Numbered from the stretch's first letter, positions 41,243 to 50,146 are shown. The stretch is DNA of 64,000 nucleotides from Chryseobacterium sp. JUb7 (GCF_024806495.1 NZ_JANUFF010000001.1:124001-188000); one strand, 5' to 3'. A program made the numbers and translations. The notes: a model not told the origin generated them from the letters alone.

Positions 41243-41737
41243 ATGGGAATTATTGAACCTGGAATTGGACTTTTGTTTTGGATGACCCTTACTTTTGTTA
41301 TCCTATTGTTTCTTCTTGCAAAATTCGCTTGGAAACCAATCGTTAATGCAGTAAATGACAGAGAAACTTCTATCGTTGATGCATTAAACCAAGCTAAATT
41401 GGCTAAAAAAGAAATGGAAGAACTTAAAGCTGATAACGAAAGAATCATTCGTGAAGCTAAAGTCGAAAGAGATGCTATCCTTAAAGAAGCTAGAGAGATT
41501 AAAGATAGAATCGTAGGGGAAGCTAAAGATGCTGCAAAATCTGAAGGAGATAAAATGATCGAAGCTGCTAAGCAAACTATCGATGCTGAGAAAAATGCTG
41601 CTATGGCAGATATCAAAACTCAAATCGGTGCTTTATCAGTAAACATTGCAGAATCTATTTTGAAGCAAAAGCTAGACAACAGCGAAGCTCAAAACGAATT
41701 AGTTCAAAATTATTTAAACAAATCTAACCTTAACTAA
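41243..41737 (+). CDS. atpF: ATP synthase F0 subunit b
   Basis: The 164-residue protein has one N-terminal membrane helix (about 5-25, GLLFWMTLTFVILLFLLAKF) and a long charged helix (from about 30) that forms the peripheral stalk with AtpH. The heptad-like Glu/Lys/Ala content fits. It starts 100 bases after atpE and ends 2 bases before atpH. A long open frame exists on the other strand but is a by-product of this helix. Confidence 0.95.
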   Translation: MGIIEPGIGLLFWMTLTFVILLFLLAKFAWKPIVNAVNDRETSIVDALNQAKLAKKEMEELKADNERIIREAKVERDAILKEAREIKDRIVGEAKDAAKSEGDKMIEAAKQTIDAEKNAAMADIKTQIGALSVNIAESILKQKLDNSEAQNELVQNYLNKSNLN

Positions 41738-41739
41738 TA

Positions 41740-42279
41740 ATGCTTACATCTAAAGTAGCTAAAAGATACGCACAAGGTTTACTTGATTTCACGAATGAGT
41801 CAGGGCAAACGGCTACTGTATTTTCTGAAATGAAAGATGTAGTGAAGATCATGGCTGAATCTCAGGATTTAAACAAATTCTTCAATACGCCTTACATCGA
41901 TTCTAAGAAGAAAGTAGAAGTAGCAAAGGAGATTTTCAAAAGTTTATCACCTTCTTCTCAGAATTTGATTACTTTGGTAATCAGACAAGGGAGAGAAAAT
42001 CAATTGAAAAATATCGCTCAGGAGTTTATCAATAAAGTTGAAGATATCAACGGAGTACAGAGAATTACTCTTACAACAGCGACTCAGCTTTCAAAAGAAA
42101 ACCTTGATCAGATTTTAAAATCTACCAACCTGGTTAATGCAAATTCAAATTACGATTTGAAATTACATGTGAAACCTAATATTCTTGGAGGTTATATTTT
42201 AAGAGTAGGAGACCAGTTAATTGATGCTTCTGTGAAGTCTAAACTAAACCAAGTTAAAAAAGATTTCCAATTAAACTAA
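41740..42279 (+). CDS. atpH: ATP synthase F1 subunit delta
   Basis: The 179-residue protein joins the peripheral stalk to the top of the alpha/beta hexamer. The start SKVAKRYAQGLLDFT (3-17) and the end PNILGGYILRVGDQLIDASV (about 145-165) are the family's signature parts. It begins 2 bases after atpF. The next gene is not atpA, as in most operons, but a secreted protein of unknown function. Confidence 0.95.
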   Translation: MLTSKVAKRYAQGLLDFTNESGQTATVFSEMKDVVKIMAESQDLNKFFNTPYIDSKKKVEVAKEIFKSLSPSSQNLITLVIRQGRENQLKNIAQEFINKVEDINGVQRITLTTATQLSKENLDQILKSTNLVNANSNYDLKLHVKPNILGGYILRVGDQLIDASVKSKLNQVKKDFQLN

Positions 42280-42297
42280 GAAATACATTCTTGTGAT

Positions 42298-42792
42298 ATG
42301 AAGAAACTTTTATTTAGTTCAATGTTTATCATCTCTTGTTTAGCTTTTGGACAGGATATAAAGATGAAAAAAGGCCTTATCAGCATAGACGGTAAAGAGT
42401 GGGCTAAGTATGATGGTTGCGGGTTATTTGATGCTGAATGTAATATCCAGTATAAAGATAGTGAAGTCGCAGTTATTCTTCATAAAATCAATGATATTGC
42501 GAGCAGGGATAAGTATAATAAAGATGGTGAGGTAACATGGTGTGAGGTGAAGTTTTTAGGAACAAACTTATCTTATGAAGTAATTGAAACCAATAAATCT
42601 ACTGTTAAAACACTCTACAAAGCTGGAGTATTTAATGAAGACGGAAGTTTTAATATGGACAAAGTGAACAAGCTTGTTGAAAAATACGGACAGCAGTTTT
42701 CTAAAAGATATTATCAAAACAATTCTACTCAGACAGTAATTATTCAGGACACAAGACCCGCTAGCGGAGTGAATATTAGTATAGGAAAATAA
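42298..42792 (+). CDS. Unknown secreted protein inserted between atpH and atpA
   Basis: I do not recognise this 164-residue protein. It has a signal peptide (about 1-18, ending LAFGQ) and a mature alpha/beta-looking domain that starts KKGLISIDGKEWAKYDGCG. It has three or four Cys, including Cys near 42 and 48 (YDGCGLFDAECN) and one in VTWCEV, so disulfides in the periplasm are possible. It begins 18 bases after atpH and ends 33 bases before atpA, on the same strand, with no terminator or promoter, so it is cotranscribed. The same opening pattern (signal peptide plus KGxxSxDGKEWAK) occurs in Flavobacteria proteins of unknown role. A function in the ATPase is not shown. Confidence 0.85.
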   Translation: MKKLLFSSMFIISCLAFGQDIKMKKGLISIDGKEWAKYDGCGLFDAECNIQYKDSEVAVILHKINDIASRDKYNKDGEVTWCEVKFLGTNLSYEVIETNKSTVKTLYKAGVFNEDGSFNMDKVNKLVEKYGQQFSKRYYQNNSTQTVIIQDTRPASGVNISIGK

Positions 42793-42825
42793 AATTATTT
42801 TAAAAAAAGAAAAAACAACCATACA

Positions 42826-44403
42826 ATGGCAGAAATAAATCCGGCAGAAGTATCTGCGATCTTAAAACAGCAATTGGCCAACTTCGATACTCAATCAAAT
42901 GTTGAGGAAGTAGGTACAGTTTTAACCATCGGTGATGGTATTGCTCGTGTATACGGGTTAGAAAACGTACAATACGGAGAGTTGGTGAAATTTTCTAGTG
43001 ATGTAGAAGGTATTGTACTTAACCTTGAAGAAGACAACGTAGGTGTTGCTTTATTAGGTGAAAGTAAATTAGTAAAAGAAGGAGACACAGTAAGAAGAAC
43101 AAACAGAATCTCTTCTATCAAAGTAGGAGAAGGTATGTTAGGAAGAGTAGTAGATACTCTTGGTAACCCTATCGATGGTAAAGGTCCTATTACTGGGGAT
43201 TTATACGAAATGCCATTGGAAAGAAAGGCACCTGGAGTTATCTTCAGACAGCCGGTAACTGAGCCTTTACAAACAGGTATCGTTGCAATCGACTCTATGA
43301 TTCCTGTAGGAAGAGGTCAGAGAGAGCTTATCATTGGTGACAGACAGACAGGTAAAACTACTGTTGCTATTGATACGATCATCAACCAAAGAGAATTTTT
43401 TGATGCAGGAAATCCTGTATACTGTATATATGTAGCTATCGGGCAAAAAGCGTCTACTGTAGCACAAATAGTTAAAACACTTTCTGATAAAGGGGCTTTA
43501 GCATATACTGTAATCGTTGCTGCTAACGCATCAGATCCAGTTCCAATGCAGGTATATTCTGCAATGGCAGGAGCTTCTATCGGTGAGTTCTTCAGAGACA
43601 CTGGTAGACCGGCTTTGATCGTTTATGATGATTTATCTAAACAAGCGGTTGCTTACCGTGAGCTTTCTCTACTATTGAGAAGACCACCAGGGCGTGAAGC
43701 TTATCCTGGAGACGTTTTCTATCTTCACTCAAGATTATTGGAAAGAGCGGCTAAAGTTATCGCTGATGACAAAATCGCTAGCCAGATGAATGATTTACCT
43801 GATTCTTTAAGACCAATCGTAAAAGGTGGTGGTTCATTAACAGCACTTCCAATTATTGAAACTCAGGCGGGTGACGTTTCTGCGTATATTCCTACAAACG
43901 TAATCTCTATTACAGACGGACAGATCTTCTTGGAGTCTGATCTATTCAACTCAGGGGTTCGTCCTGCGATCAACGTAGGTATCTCTGTATCGAGAGTAGG
44001 AGGTAATGCTCAGATCAAATCAATGAAAAAAGTTTCTGGTACTCTTAAATTAGACCAGGCTCAGTATAAAGAACTGGAAGCGTTCGCGAAATTCGGTTCT
44101 GACCTTGATGCTTCTACTTTAGCAGTTATCTCTAAAGGAGAAAGAAACGTTGAGATTCTTAAACAACCGGTAAACTCTCCGCTTCCTGTAGACAGCCAGG
44201 TAGCAATGATCTACGCTGGAACTGAGAACTTACTAAGAAACGTTCCTATCAGAAAAGTAAAAGAATTCCAAATCGAATATATCGAGTTCTTAAGATCTAA
44301 GCACCCTGATACAATGGCTGCTATCAAAGCTGGGAAAATCGATGATTCTATCACAGGTGTTCTTAAGCAGGCTGCTAATGATTTAGCTGCAAAATATAAC
44401 TAA
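42826..44403 (+). CDS. atpA: ATP synthase F1 subunit alpha
   Basis: The 525-residue subunit forms the catalytic hexamer with beta. It has the N-terminal barrel, the P-loop GDRQTGKTT (171-179) and the catalytic-interface arginine segment [12 protein letters not shown] near 387-398. The length is normal. It follows the unknown gene by 33 bases and is separated from atpG by an 86-base gap with a palindrome. atpD and atpC are not in the window, as expected for Bacteroidota where they form a separate operon. Confidence 0.97.
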   Translation: MAEINPAEVSAILKQQLANFDTQSNVEEVGTVLTIGDGIARVYGLENVQYGELVKFSSDVEGIVLNLEEDNVGVALLGESKLVKEGDTVRRTNRISSIKVGEGMLGRVVDTLGNPIDGKGPITGDLYEMPLERKAPGVIFRQPVTEPLQTGIVAIDSMIPVGRGQRELIIGDRQTGKTTVAIDTIINQREFFDAGNPVYCIYVAIGQKASTVAQIVKTLSDKGALAYTVIVAANASDPVPMQVYSAMAGASIGEFFRDTGRPALIVYDDLSKQAVAYRELSLLLRRPPGREAYPGDVFYLHSRLLERAAKVIADDKIASQMNDLPDSLRPIVKGGGSLTALPIIETQAGDVSAYIPTNVISITDGQIFLESDLFNSGVRPAINVGISVSRVGGNAQIKSMKKVSGTLKLDQAQYKELEAFAKFGSDLDASTLAVISKGERNVEILKQPVNSPLPVDSQVAMIYAGTENLLRNVPIRKVKEFQIEYIEFLRSKHPDTMAAIKAGKIDDSITGVLKQAANDLAAKYN

Positions 44404-44406
44404 AAA

Positions 44407-44484
44407 TTAGTTGATGGTTTTTGGTTGGTAGTTGACGGAATTTTCTAAAACTAACAACCAACAACCGACAACCAACAACTAACC
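44407..44484. repeat. Word-repeat palindrome (GGTTGTTGGTTG type) between atpA and atpG
   Basis: The left half (from TTAGTTGATGGTTTTTGGTT) and right half (AACAACCAACAACCGACAAC) are complementary over about 30 bases, with mismatches, around an AATTTTCT loop. It fills the whole 86-base gap. No T-run follows. Confidence 0.75.
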
Positions 44485-44489
44485 CAAAT

Positions 44490-45359
44490 ATGGCAAACTT
44501 AAAAGAAATACGAGGCAGAATTAGTTCAATTTCATCTACGATGCAAATTACACGTGCTATGAAAATGGTTTCCGCTGCGAAACTTAAAAAAGCACAGGAT
44601 GCAATCGTGATGTTAAGACCTTATTCTGAAAAACTACAGGAGATCATCCAGAATGTAAATTCTAGCTCAGATCCTGACCAGGTTTCTATTTATGCTCAAA
44701 AAAGAGAGGTTAAAAGAATACTTTTTATTGCCGTTACTTCAAACAGAGGTTTGGCAGGTGCTTTCAACTCATCTATCGTTAAAGAGCTTAATGTACAGTT
44801 TCAGAATAAATCTCAATACGAGGTTGAAGTTCTTTCAATCGGTAAAAAAGCTTACGATGCTGTAAGAAAAACCCGTACAGTATATTCAAACGAAAGTGCT
44901 GTTTTTGATAACCTGAACTTCGATACTGTTGCTAATGTTACTGAAGCGGTAATGGCTAGCTTTAAAGAGGGGAAATTTGACGAAGTTTATGTAATTTACA
45001 ATAAATTCGTTAATGCTGCTACTCAGGAAGTTACTACTGAACAGGTTCTTCCTATTACAATGGCTGACGTTGATGAAACAGAACCTCAGGTAGAAACAGA
45101 TTATATTTTTGAGCCGAACAGAGCAGAAATCTTAGATAATTTGATTCCTAAATCTATCAAAACTCAGATTTTCAAAGCAGTTTTAGATTCAGTAGCATCC
45201 GAACACGGAGCGAGAATGACTGCAATGCACAAAGCAACAGATAATGCACAAGAGTTGAAAAATAACCTTGTAATTTTCTACAACAAAGCAAGACAGGCAG
45301 CTATTACAAACGAAATCTTAGAAATCGTTTCCGGAGCAGAAGCCTTAAAAAATTCGTAA
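44490..45359 (+). CDS. atpG: ATP synthase F1 subunit gamma
   Basis: The 289-residue central rotor shaft has the N-terminal helix ANLKEIRGRISSISSTMQIT, the TSNRGLAGAFNS strand region (about 79-90) and the C-terminal helix MTAMHKATDNAQELKNNL. It is the last gene of the operon; a hairpin terminator follows at 45382. The start directly follows the palindrome, so ribosome access may depend on its folding. Confidence 0.96.
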   Translation: MANLKEIRGRISSISSTMQITRAMKMVSAAKLKKAQDAIVMLRPYSEKLQEIIQNVNSSSDPDQVSIYAQKREVKRILFIAVTSNRGLAGAFNSSIVKELNVQFQNKSQYEVEVLSIGKKAYDAVRKTRTVYSNESAVFDNLNFDTVANVTEAVMASFKEGKFDEVYVIYNKFVNAATQEVTTEQVLPITMADVDETEPQVETDYIFEPNRAEILDNLIPKSIKTQIFKAVLDSVASEHGARMTAMHKATDNAQELKNNLVIFYNKARQAAITNEILEIVSGAEALKNS

Positions 45360-45381
45360 GAATTATCTTAATAAAAATACT

Positions 45382-45410
45382 AAAGCATCGACCTAGTCGG
45401 TGCTTTTTTT
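45382..45410 (+). terminator. Terminator of the ATP synthase operon
   Basis: AAAGCATCGAC pairs with GTCGGTGCTTT (one U.G), loop CTA, then a run of T. Confidence 0.85.
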
Positions 45411-45421
45411 GTTGAACTTTG

Positions 45422-45547
45422 GCTGGATGATGGATGATGGATGCTTGAGTTTATCACTATTTCGTTGATTTTTTTGTTTTAAGCTTAATTAAAGCTTAAT
45501 TTTAAATAAAATTCACGCCTCAAAACCTCCATCATCCATCATCCAGC
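45422..45547. repeat. Perfect 19-base inverted repeat built of GATGATGG words
   Basis: Arms at 45422-45440 and 45529-45547 are exact reverse complements, each with repeated GGATGAT words. The 88-base spacer contains two copies of AAGCTTAATT (45480-45500). No gene lies in the 275-base gap apart from the terminator. Confidence 0.85.
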
Positions 45548-45600
45548 TCCCTTTCCCAATGAAAATATAGCAACAACCTCTAGGGTAATTTTTTTTTATA

Positions 45601-45608
45601 TATCTTTG
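45601..45608 (+). promoter_or_regulatory. -7 element of the CNNM gene
   Basis: TATCTTTG lies 27 bases before the ATG at 45635. The upstream sequence is mostly T, with no TTG at the right distance. Confidence 0.5.
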
Positions 45609-45634
45609 TACCAATAAATTTATATAATTTTTAA

Positions 45635-46990
45635 ATGGACTCGGACATAGTCAGGCTTTTGCTAGCCTTATTTCTTGTATTATTAAATGGCTTTTTCGTA
45701 GCCGCAGAATTTTCAATTGTTAAAGTTCGTTACTCACAAATCCAGTTAAAGGCAGCCGAAGGTAACTCTATGGCTAAGCAGGCAGAGCACATCATCAAAC
45801 ATCTTGATGAGTATCTTTCTGCTACTCAACTTGGAATTACGTTGGCCTCTCTTGCTTTAGGTTGGGTAGGGGAAAGCGCTCTTCACCACGTTGTTGAAAG
45901 CATTTTTCATTCTTTGAATGTAGAAATGGCTCAGGCAACAATCACCACAATTTCGGTGGTGACCAGTTTTGTACTGATTACAGTAATGCATATTGTATTT
46001 GGGGAATTGATTCCTAAGTCTATAGCAATCAGAAAATCAGAAGCAACGACAATGGCAACAGCTGTTCCATTGAGAGTTTTTTATACTGTTTTCAAACCAT
46101 TTATCTGGTTGATGAACCTGATGTCGAATACATTCTTAAGATTAATTAAAATTCACCCTGCTTCAGAACAGGAGATTCACTCTACAGAAGAGCTTCAGCT
46201 TTTGGTAAAACAAAGTGCCGACAGTGGAGAAATTGAAGAGGAAAATTATGAGATCATTAAAAATGCATTTGATTTTACGGATCACTCCGCAAAACAGATC
46301 ATGGTTCCTCGTCAGAATATCACATCTATTGATTTTGAGGAAGACATTAATGAAATCATCAACAAAATTATGGACAGCGGATATTCCCGTATTCCGGTAT
46401 ATGTTGATTCTATTGATAATGTGATAGGTATTTTATACACAAAAGAAATCATCCGTGAGTTCGTTAAAAGAAAAGGCGAGCTTAATCATGATGATCTTAA
46501 AGAATTAATGCGTGATGCATTTTTCGTGGTGGGAAGTAAGAAGATTTCAGATTTATTGAAAATTTTCCAGCAGAAGAAGCAGCATTTAGCGATTGTTATC
46601 GATGAATTCGGTGGTACAGAAGGTATTATTACCCTTGAAGATATTCTGGAAGAACTTGTTGGGGAAATTCAGGATGAAGAGGATGATGAAGAAAAAATTG
46701 TTGATAAAATAGATGACAATACTTATTGGGTTCAGGCGACACAGCCTCTGGATGAAATCAATGAGTTTTTACCTAAAAAACTGCCTCTTTCGGAAGAAAG
46801 CGAATATAATTCATTGGCAGGTTTCATTCTGCATGAATTAGAAGATATTCCGGAAGAAAATCAGGAATTTGATCTTGAAAATTATCATTTTAAGATTCTG
46901 AAAATGAATAATAAGAGTGTTGAAATTGTAGAATTGGTTTATGAACAGCCAAACAATTTAAATGATCTCGTAGAAAGACTGGAAGTTTAA
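45635..46990 (+). CDS. Hemolysin-family/CNNM transporter-like membrane protein with CBS pair
   Basis: The 451-residue protein starts with a CNNM (DUF21) domain of four hydrophobic segments (about 1-180). A CBS pair follows (about 210-335, with IMVPRQNITSID and SRIPVYVDSIDNVIGIL), and a CorC/HlyC C-terminal domain ends it (about 350-440). These proteins are linked to Mg/Co or other cation efflux; the name hemolysin is historical. clpS starts 12 bases after it. Confidence 0.92.
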   Translation: MDSDIVRLLLALFLVLLNGFFVAAEFSIVKVRYSQIQLKAAEGNSMAKQAEHIIKHLDEYLSATQLGITLASLALGWVGESALHHVVESIFHSLNVEMAQATITTISVVTSFVLITVMHIVFGELIPKSIAIRKSEATTMATAVPLRVFYTVFKPFIWLMNLMSNTFLRLIKIHPASEQEIHSTEELQLLVKQSADSGEIEEENYEIIKNAFDFTDHSAKQIMVPRQNITSIDFEEDINEIINKIMDSGYSRIPVYVDSIDNVIGILYTKEIIREFVKRKGELNHDDLKELMRDAFFVVGSKKISDLLKIFQQKKQHLAIVIDEFGGTEGIITLEDILEELVGEIQDEEDDEEKIVDKIDDNTYWVQATQPLDEINEFLPKKLPLSEESEYNSLAGFILHELEDIPEENQEFDLENYHFKILKMNNKSVEIVELVYEQPNNLNDLVERLEV

Positions 46991-47002
46991 AACTAACTAA
47001 AA

Positions 47003-47305
47003 ATGGTTTATAACAATATTAAAGATTATGAAAATCCGAAACGTCAGTATGAAGAAGAAGTACTCGTTTTGGATGAAACAGATGATGTCTATAAGTTGAT
47101 TTTACACAATGATGACATCCATACTTTTGATTATGTGATTGATTGTCTGATAGAAATCTGTAAACATACACTAGAACAGGCCGAACAGTGTACCATGTTG
47201 GTTCATTATAAAGGCAAATGCACCGTAAAAACAGGCTCCATGGATATTTTGAAGCCTATGCATGAAAGATTAATTTCAAGAGAATTAACAAGCGAAATCG
47301 TATAG
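47003..47305 (+). CDS. clpS: ATP-dependent Clp protease adaptor ClpS
   Basis: ClpS delivers N-degron substrates to ClpAP or the equivalent. The 100-residue protein has a disordered N-terminal part (about 1-22) and the ClpS core with LILHNDDIHTFDYVIDCL (31-48), including the Asn-Asp-Asp that binds the N-terminal residue, and CKHTLEQAEQCTMLVHYKGK. It lies 12 bases after the CNNM gene and ends at a strong terminator. Confidence 0.9.
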   Translation: MVYNNIKDYENPKRQYEEEVLVLDETDDVYKLILHNDDIHTFDYVIDCLIEICKHTLEQAEQCTMLVHYKGKCTVKTGSMDILKPMHERLISRELTSEIV

Positions 47306-47309
47306 AAAG

Positions 47310-47334
47310 TCCGGCAGTAATGCCGGATTTTTTT
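47310..47334 (+). terminator. Terminator after clpS
   Basis: A perfect 7-bp GC-rich stem (TCCGGCA with TGCCGGA), loop GTAA and seven T. Confidence 0.92.
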
Positions 47335-47478
47335 GTTTATACATAAGTTCAGTTATTGTATTCACAGACCTTTGTCCTCGGTTGATAAGAGTTGCCGGTT
47401 TTATCAGAACCAAATATATTTTTTCGAATAAAAGCTTTCATCTTCGTGCATCCTTCTTCCAACTTTTAAATAAAATAG

Positions 47479-47486
47479 TATATTTG
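47479..47486 (+). promoter_or_regulatory. -7 element of udk
   Basis: TATATTTG lies 27 bases before the ATG at 47513; no -33 found. Confidence 0.5.
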
Positions 47487-47512
47487 TACCAACTATAAAG
47501 AAACTCAATAGA

Positions 47513-48127
47513 ATGCTTGTAATAGGAATTGCGGGAGGTACAGGATCCGGCAAAACTACAGTTGTTGACAAGATACTGCAGCAGCTGGATATCGAAGGAA
47601 TGAATATCCTTTCTCAGGATAATTATTATCACGATAATCATAATTTAACACTTACAGAAAGAGAAGCTTTAAATTATGACCATCCAAAATCAATCGATTT
47701 TGAATTAATGTTAAAACATGTAAAGGCGCTGAAAAACCATGAAACGATTGAACAGCCGATTTATAGCTTTGTTACCCATTCCAGAACAGGCGATCATGTA
47801 ACCGTAGAACCTAAAAATGTGTTGGTTGTAGAAGGGATTCTGGTCCTTACCAACAAAGAATTGTTAAAGGAATTTGACCTGAAAGTTTTCGTTCATGCAG
47901 ATTCTGATGAAAGACTGATCAGGAGGATCAGGAGAGATACACAGGAAAGAGGAAGAGATCTGAATGAGGTTTTACACCGTTATCAGACTACACTGAAGCC
48001 TATGCATCAGGAATTTATCGAACCGTCTAAAAATGAAGCCGATTTGATTATTCCGAATATGAAACAGAATTCAGTAGCCATCGATTTTCTGACTACTGTG
48101 ATTAAAAACTCATTGAGGAAACACTAA
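47513..48127 (+). CDS. udk: Uridine kinase
   Basis: The enzyme phosphorylates uridine and cytidine to UMP and CMP in pyrimidine salvage. The 204-residue protein has the P-loop GIAGGTGSGKTT (5-16), the substrate-binding SQDNYYHD region (about 35-42) and the RRIRRDTQERGR lid (about 137-148). The length fits. It is followed after 10 bases by an FtsB-like gene, a common flavobacterial neighbourhood. Confidence 0.95.
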   Translation: MLVIGIAGGTGSGKTTVVDKILQQLDIEGMNILSQDNYYHDNHNLTLTEREALNYDHPKSIDFELMLKHVKALKNHETIEQPIYSFVTHSRTGDHVTVEPKNVLVVEGILVLTNKELLKEFDLKVFVHADSDERLIRRIRRDTQERGRDLNEVLHRYQTTLKPMHQEFIEPSKNEADLIIPNMKQNSVAIDFLTTVIKNSLRKH

Positions 48128-48137
48128 AAACGCTATA

Positions 48138-48494
48138 ATGGCTGAAAAAAAATTAATAAAAGACATTCAACCCACATCGGATACGATTAAGTTTCTTAAG
48201 CATTATGTGCTTAATAAATATGTATTGACGATCTGTCTGTTTCTGGTTTGGATGATTTTTTTTGATAAAACTTCTTTTCTGGTAATTAATGAGCTCAATG
48301 GTGAGATTAATAAATACGAGGACCAGCTGGAGTATTATAAAAAAGAATACGAAAAAAATGATGCTTTCTATAAAAAGCTGATGAATAATAAATCTGAAAA
48401 GGAAAAATACGCAAGAGAAAATTATTTTATGAAAAAACCAAATGAGGAAATCTTCATTCTGGTGGTCGACAGTACAAAGGTCGCAAAAAAATAA
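48138..48494 (+). CDS. FtsB/DivIC-like septum formation initiator
   Basis: The 118-residue protein has one membrane helix (about 30-48, VLTICLFLVWMIFFD), a periplasmic coiled coil (about 54-95) and the YARENYFMKKPNEEIFIL motif that marks septum formation initiators. It would form a divisome complex with FtsL and FtsQ. It begins 10 bases after udk. The next gene starts 42 bases later, past a direct repeat. Confidence 0.9.
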   Translation: MAEKKLIKDIQPTSDTIKFLKHYVLNKYVLTICLFLVWMIFFDKTSFLVINELNGEINKYEDQLEYYKKEYEKNDAFYKKLMNNKSEKEKYARENYFMKKPNEEIFILVVDSTKVAKK

Positions 48495-48507
48495 ACATTC
48501 ATAATAG

Positions 48508-48534
48508 ATAACTCTAAACTCATAACTCTAAACT
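48508..48534. repeat. Tandem direct repeat ATAACTCTAAACT
   Basis: Two copies of ATAACTCTAAACT at 48508-48520 and 48522-48534, one base apart, fill the gap before the mutase gene. It belongs to the word-repeat class seen elsewhere in the window. Confidence 0.8.
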
Positions 48535-48536
48535 AA

Positions 48537-49700
48537 ATGTCAAATACAGATACTTTCTCAAGCTGGGAAAATTTAGTAAAAAAGCAACTTAAAACTGAAG
48601 ATATTTACACCATTCTTAAAAAAGATAATTTAGAAGGAATTGAGGTGAAACCGTTTTATGATTCAGTAAAAACGCCTTTAGTAAACCTTCCGAAAATCGA
48701 GGAAAGCACTCATTTGGTTGCCAGATATCACGAGAGTTTAGAAGATGACGTATTTGCCTTTATTTTGGATCATAATGTAGAAGGACTTCAGCAGAAGACT
48801 ATTTTTGTGAATAATAAAGATCTGGCTGGCCACATCAGTCCGACAGAAGAGGATCAGTACTTTTCTCTGATTGATGTTTTTGATGAAAAAAATGCATCAA
48901 TTGACGATCAGCTTGTGAAAGAATTATTAGCAAAGCAATTCAAAAGAAATATTTGTATCGATATTGCACTTCATCAGAATGCGGGAGCTGCCATTTATCA
49001 GCAGTTGGGGCTTGCTTTAGCAAAAACTAAAGAACTTGTGGAACTGTATGGGGCAGACATTATCAATAAATTAATTTTTAAAATTGCTGTCGGAGGAAGC
49101 TACTTCTTTGAAATGGCAAAATTGAGAGCTTTTAAAATGGTTTTCAATCAACTTTCAAAAGAATACGGTTTAGATGAAATTCCTTATATTTTTGCAGAGA
49201 CCTCTCTTAGAAATAAAGCGGTTTCTGATAATGAAAATAACCTGATCCGTTCCACACTGGAGCTTGCGTCAGCGATGATTGGCGGTGCTGATGCTGTTTT
49301 CAGTAATAACTATCTCGTGGATAGAAGCACTGATAATTCTGAAGAAATCTCGTTCAAACAGCAGATTGTTCTGGCTTACGAAAGTATCATTAATGTTTTT
49401 GAAGATGCATCCAACGGAAGCTATTATGTAGAAGATATTACGCAGCAAATTGCAGAGAAATCCTGGGCTTTGTTTGTAGAAATTGAAGAAAATGGAGGTT
49501 ATCTTGAGCTTTTAAAACAGGGAATAGTCCAGAAAAAGATTTATAACCATGCTGTAGAAGAGCAAAAATGGGTAGAAGAAGGCAAAATAAAGCTGATCGG
49601 TGTAAATTTATATCCAAAACAGGAAGTCAAGAGATCAGTTGAAGATCTATATGACGAAAAAGAAATAAAAGCCGTACGTTGGGCAGAAATGTATGAGTGA
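48537..49700 (+). CDS. mutA: Methylmalonyl-CoA mutase small (beta) subunit
   Basis: The 387-residue protein has the mutase family alpha/beta barrel, with SWENLVKKQLKTEDIY at the start, NAGAAIYQQLGLALA (about 146-160) and ASAMIGGADAVF (about 240-251). It lacks a B12-binding domain, as beta subunits do. At 387 residues it is short of the usual 600 for actinobacterial MutA and lacks the C-terminal part, as in other Flavobacteria. The large subunit is not adjacent. Its stop codon overlaps the next start by one base (TGATG). Confidence 0.88.
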   Translation: MSNTDTFSSWENLVKKQLKTEDIYTILKKDNLEGIEVKPFYDSVKTPLVNLPKIEESTHLVARYHESLEDDVFAFILDHNVEGLQQKTIFVNNKDLAGHISPTEEDQYFSLIDVFDEKNASIDDQLVKELLAKQFKRNICIDIALHQNAGAAIYQQLGLALAKTKELVELYGADIINKLIFKIAVGGSYFFEMAKLRAFKMVFNQLSKEYGLDEIPYIFAETSLRNKAVSDNENNLIRSTLELASAMIGGADAVFSNNYLVDRSTDNSEEISFKQQIVLAYESIINVFEDASNGSYYVEDITQQIAEKSWALFVEIEENGGYLELLKQGIVQKKIYNHAVEEQKWVEEGKIKLIGVNLYPKQEVKRSVEDLYDEKEIKAVRWAEMYE

Positions 49701-50140
49701 TGAAAGAAAAACTGATTGATTTATTTAAATATACCTTTCATTTCAATAAAGAAATGATTAAAATTATTTCTGAAAACATCCCGAAAATTGATGAGAAGAC
49801 AGTCAGTTTAATCAATCACACCCTCAATGCTCAGCAGATCTGGAATGCTCGGATTTCAGGTGAGAAAACATTTGAAGTCTGGCAGATTAATTCTTTTGAA
49901 AGTTTAGAAGAAATTAATCAGCAGAACTTTCGGAACAGCATTCAAATTATTGAAAATTCTGATATTGATCAGAGGATAGAATATTATAATTCAAGAGGAA
50001 CAGCATTTGAAAACAGTATTTTTGAAATGCTTTTTCAGGCGATCAATCACTCGACATATCATAGAGGACAAATCAACTCTCTGTTGAAGCAAAACGGTAT
50101 TGAGCCAGTATTGACAGATTATATTTTTTATAAAAGGTAA
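49700..50140 (+). CDS. DinB family protein
   Basis: The 146-residue protein is a four-helix bundle of the DinB/YfiT type. The likely metal-binding histidines are in INHTLNAQQIW (near 38) and in INHSTYHRGQI (near 113-123, two His). These proteins are often small transferases using thiols such as bacillithiol, but the Bacteroidota role is unknown. The ATG shares its first base with the stop of the mutase gene, so translation is coupled. An earlier GTG at 49697 is possible. Confidence 0.82.
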   Translation: MKEKLIDLFKYTFHFNKEMIKIISENIPKIDEKTVSLINHTLNAQQIWNARISGEKTFEVWQINSFESLEEINQQNFRNSIQIIENSDIDQRIEYYNSRGTAFENSIFEMLFQAINHSTYHRGQINSLLKQNGIEPVLTDYIFYKR

Positions 50141-50146
50141 TTTATA

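Noticed and set aside
41164..41616. A long open frame antisense to atpF
   Set aside because: It is the shadow of AtpF's repetitive Lys/Glu/Ala helix; its product has no domain and a biased Ser/Ile/Leu composition.
48508..48534. Possible CRISPR repeat pair
   Set aside because: Only two 13-base copies one base apart, no spacers and no cas genes.
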